The notes below the pieces were generated by a model. It did no database searches. It had not been told where the DNA came from and saw only the letters and a list, made by a program, of their open reading frames with translations. Of a stretch of DNA of 64,000 nt, positions 62,652-64,000 are shown piece by piece. The stretch's first letter is position 1; each line of letters starts with the position of its first letter. This DNA is from Methylomonas sp. LL1 (GTDB taxonomy: Bacteria > Pseudomonadota > Gammaproteobacteria > Methylococcales > Methylomonadaceae), in contig NZ_CP064653.1 of NCBI RefSeq assembly GCF_015711015.1, positions 2,418,001 through 2,482,000 of the forward strand, written 5' to 3'. A program made the position numbers and the translations under genes.

Positions 62652-64000
62652 TTAACCAACCGGATGGCATCCATCATGTCCAGCGAAACGGGTTTCGAAT
62701 TCCTCCGCCGAAACCGGCTTGGCAAACCAATAACCCTGGCCGAAGTCGCAGCCTATTGATGCCAGTAAATCGCGTTGCAGCTCGGTTTCCACCCCTTCGG
62801 CAATCACCTTCAGACCCAATTTGTGCGCCATCACGATGATCGCTTCGCACAGCACAAAATCGCTGGAATCGGCACTGAGATTACGCACGAAGGACTGATC
62901 GATTTTTAAAAAATCGATGTCAAATTTTTTCAAATAAGACAACGAAGAATAGCCGGTACCAAAATCATCTATCGCCACCTGAATACCGGCATCGCGGAAC
63001 ACCAACAAATGCTCGGTGGTTTTGCTACTGACTTCCAGCAGTAAGCCTTCGGTAATCTCCACCACCACCGCATGCCCCGGCAGGCCTATTTGCCGCATGG
63101 TTTCGATCCAGTCATGGGGGCTGTACCTGGAATCCTGAAATTGCCGTGGCGATTTGTTGATGCTGATTTGAAAGTCGGGATGCAGGCGTTCGCGCCATCT
63201 GGCTGCCTGCTCAATGGCGGCATGAAACACCCAATCACCTATTTCGTGAATCAGACCGGACTCTTCGGCCAACGGCACGAACTCGGCCGGTCCCACCAAG
63301 CCGCGCACGGGATGGCACCAACGCAACAATGCTTCCGCTTTAATGACCGACCCGCTGGCCATGTCCACAATTGGCTGGTAAACCAATTTAAACTCTCCAT
63401 TCTGCAAGGCCTCGCGCAAATTATTCAGCATGGCCGCGCGTGCATTGGTGGCTTCCTGCATGGTCAGAGTGAAAAAACTATAGCGGTTTCTGCCCTGACT
63501 TTTAGCGGCATACATGGCCTGATCGGCATTTCTGAGCAATTGACTCAGATCCCGGCTATCGTCGGGATACAACGTGATACCGATGCTAGCCGACAAATAA
63601 ATCCGCTCGTCGCCCAGGCAGAACGGTTCGTTCAGCCGTTGCATCAAATCCTTGGCCACCCGCTCGGGATTGTGAATAGCGTCGAGTTCGCACAAAATAA
63701 TGGTGAACTCATCGCCCCCCAGACGGGCCACCGTATCCGATTCGCGCACACAGGCCACCAAACGCCGCGCGGCTTCCACCAGCAATACATCGCCAATTTC
63801 ATGACCCAGGCTATCGTTGACTTCCTTGAATCGGTCCAGATCGATGAATAACAGACCAAAGCGCTGCCGCATGCGGTGAGCTTTTTTAATTTCCTGCTGC
63901 AAACGCTCGCGCAGCATGCGCCGATTAGGCAATCCGGTTAACGGGTCGAAATTAGCTTGTTGCCAAATTTGCTCTTCCGATTGCTTGCGCTGTGTAATAT
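62652..64000 (-). CDS. GGDEF-EAL cyclic-di-GMP protein, N-terminus beyond the window
   Basis: The frame stays open to the right edge: before LTGLPNRRMLRERLQQEIKK it reads ITQRKQSEEQIWQQANFDP, the usual link after a PAS domain. GGDEF domain with intact RLGGDEF and inhibitory-site region; EAL domain with KAEALLRW, EITEGLLLEV, IDDFGTGYSSLSYLK, FLKIDQSFV and VIAEGVE all intact, so both activities are possible. Likely a PAS-sensor dual cyclase/phosphodiesterase. 3' end of the gene is complete; the first domain(s) are cut off. Confidence 0.92.
   Translation of the reverse strand, partial: ITQRKQSEEQIWQQANFDPLTGLPNRRMLRERLQQEIKKAHRMRQRFGLLFIDLDRFKEVNDSLGHEIGDVLLVEAARRLVACVRESDTVARLGGDEFTIILCELDAIHNPERVAKDLMQRLNEPFCLGDERIYLSASIGITLYPDDSRDLSQLLRNADQAMYAAKSQGRNRYSFFTLTMQEATNARAAMLNNLREALQNGEFKLVYQPIVDMASGSVIKAEALLRWCHPVRGLVGPAEFVPLAEESGLIHEIGDWVFHAAIEQAARWRERLHPDFQISINKSPRQFQDSRYSPHDWIETMRQIGLPGHAVVVEITEGLLLEVSSKTTEHLLVFRDAGIQVAIDDFGTGYSSLSYLKKFDIDFLKIDQSFVRNLSADSSDFVLCEAIIVMAHKLGLKVIAEGVETELQRDLLASIGCDFGQGYWFAKPVSAEEFETRFAGHDGCHPVG

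Overview
The window looks like a chromosomal segment of a gammaproteobacterial methanotroph, probably Methylomonas-like (order Methylococcales). The evidence is a formylmethanofuran dehydrogenase subunit gene (fhcA, tetrahydromethanopterin-linked C1 metabolism) at the left edge, a YVTN beta-propeller of the type linked to PQQ alcohol oxidation, a PEP-CTERM protein, and gammaproteobacterial housekeeping order (amgK-murU divergent from lptD-surA; pyrG-kdsA-eno-ftsB-ispD-ispF-truD). I recognised no insertion sequence, prophage, CRISPR array, rRNA or tRNA gene. The assignment is an inference from gene content.

Layout. (1) 1-6.7 kb: fhcA followed by a tightly coupled set, thrS paralogue, queD/PTPS-like, folE2 and two COG0523 (CobW-like) GTPases. 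This looks like a metal/pterin cluster. (2) 6.9-20.8 kb, minus strand: a complete but unusual MSHA-like pilus or type II-like secretion locus. In transcription order it holds a LuxR-type regulator, major pilin-like protein, PilM-PilN-like fusion, PilO-like protein, PilZ-fused GspE ATPase, GspF, PilP/MshK-like protein, a secretin with a C-terminal TraK/DUF3438-like domain, an outer-membrane beta-barrel and two more pseudopilins. REP-type palindromes and another interspersed repeat have invaded the gaps between its genes. (3) 20.9-21.9 kb: YVTN propeller. (4) 21.9-28.6 kb, minus strand: one iron-uptake operon under a Fur-box-like site (small orf, hemP, tonB, exbB, exbD, small CxxC protein, siderophore receptor, PepSY membrane protein, piuC). 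(5) 28.9-33.0 kb: Sfp-type phosphopantetheinyl transferase, then ilvB-ilvH-ilvC with a terminator. (6) 33.2-39.9 kb: PEP-CTERM protein, pssA, CHAD protein, a small secreted protein, and a cytochrome c / Tat phosphoesterase / MauG-like peroxidase operon. (7) 40.1-51.3 kb: rarA, accA, tilS, two paralogous 65-aa membrane proteins, pyrG, kdsA, eno, ftsB, a low-GC orphan, ispD, ispF, truD. (8) 51.3-58.8 kb: uncharacterised membrane-anchored protein, murU, amgK, lptD, surA, and a stand-alone DbpA-type RNA-binding domain. (9) 58.9-64 kb: a TonB-dependent receptor resembling the lanthanide-receptor type, rnd, and a GGDEF-EAL protein cut by the right edge.

The best candidate for an undescribed system is the 6.9-20.8 kb pilus/secretion locus. 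Its secretin carries a domain otherwise typical of conjugative type IV secretion, its motor ATPase carries a c-di-GMP-binding PilZ domain, and an outer-membrane barrel is translationally coupled to the secretin. Family assignments come from reading the sequences; no database search was run.
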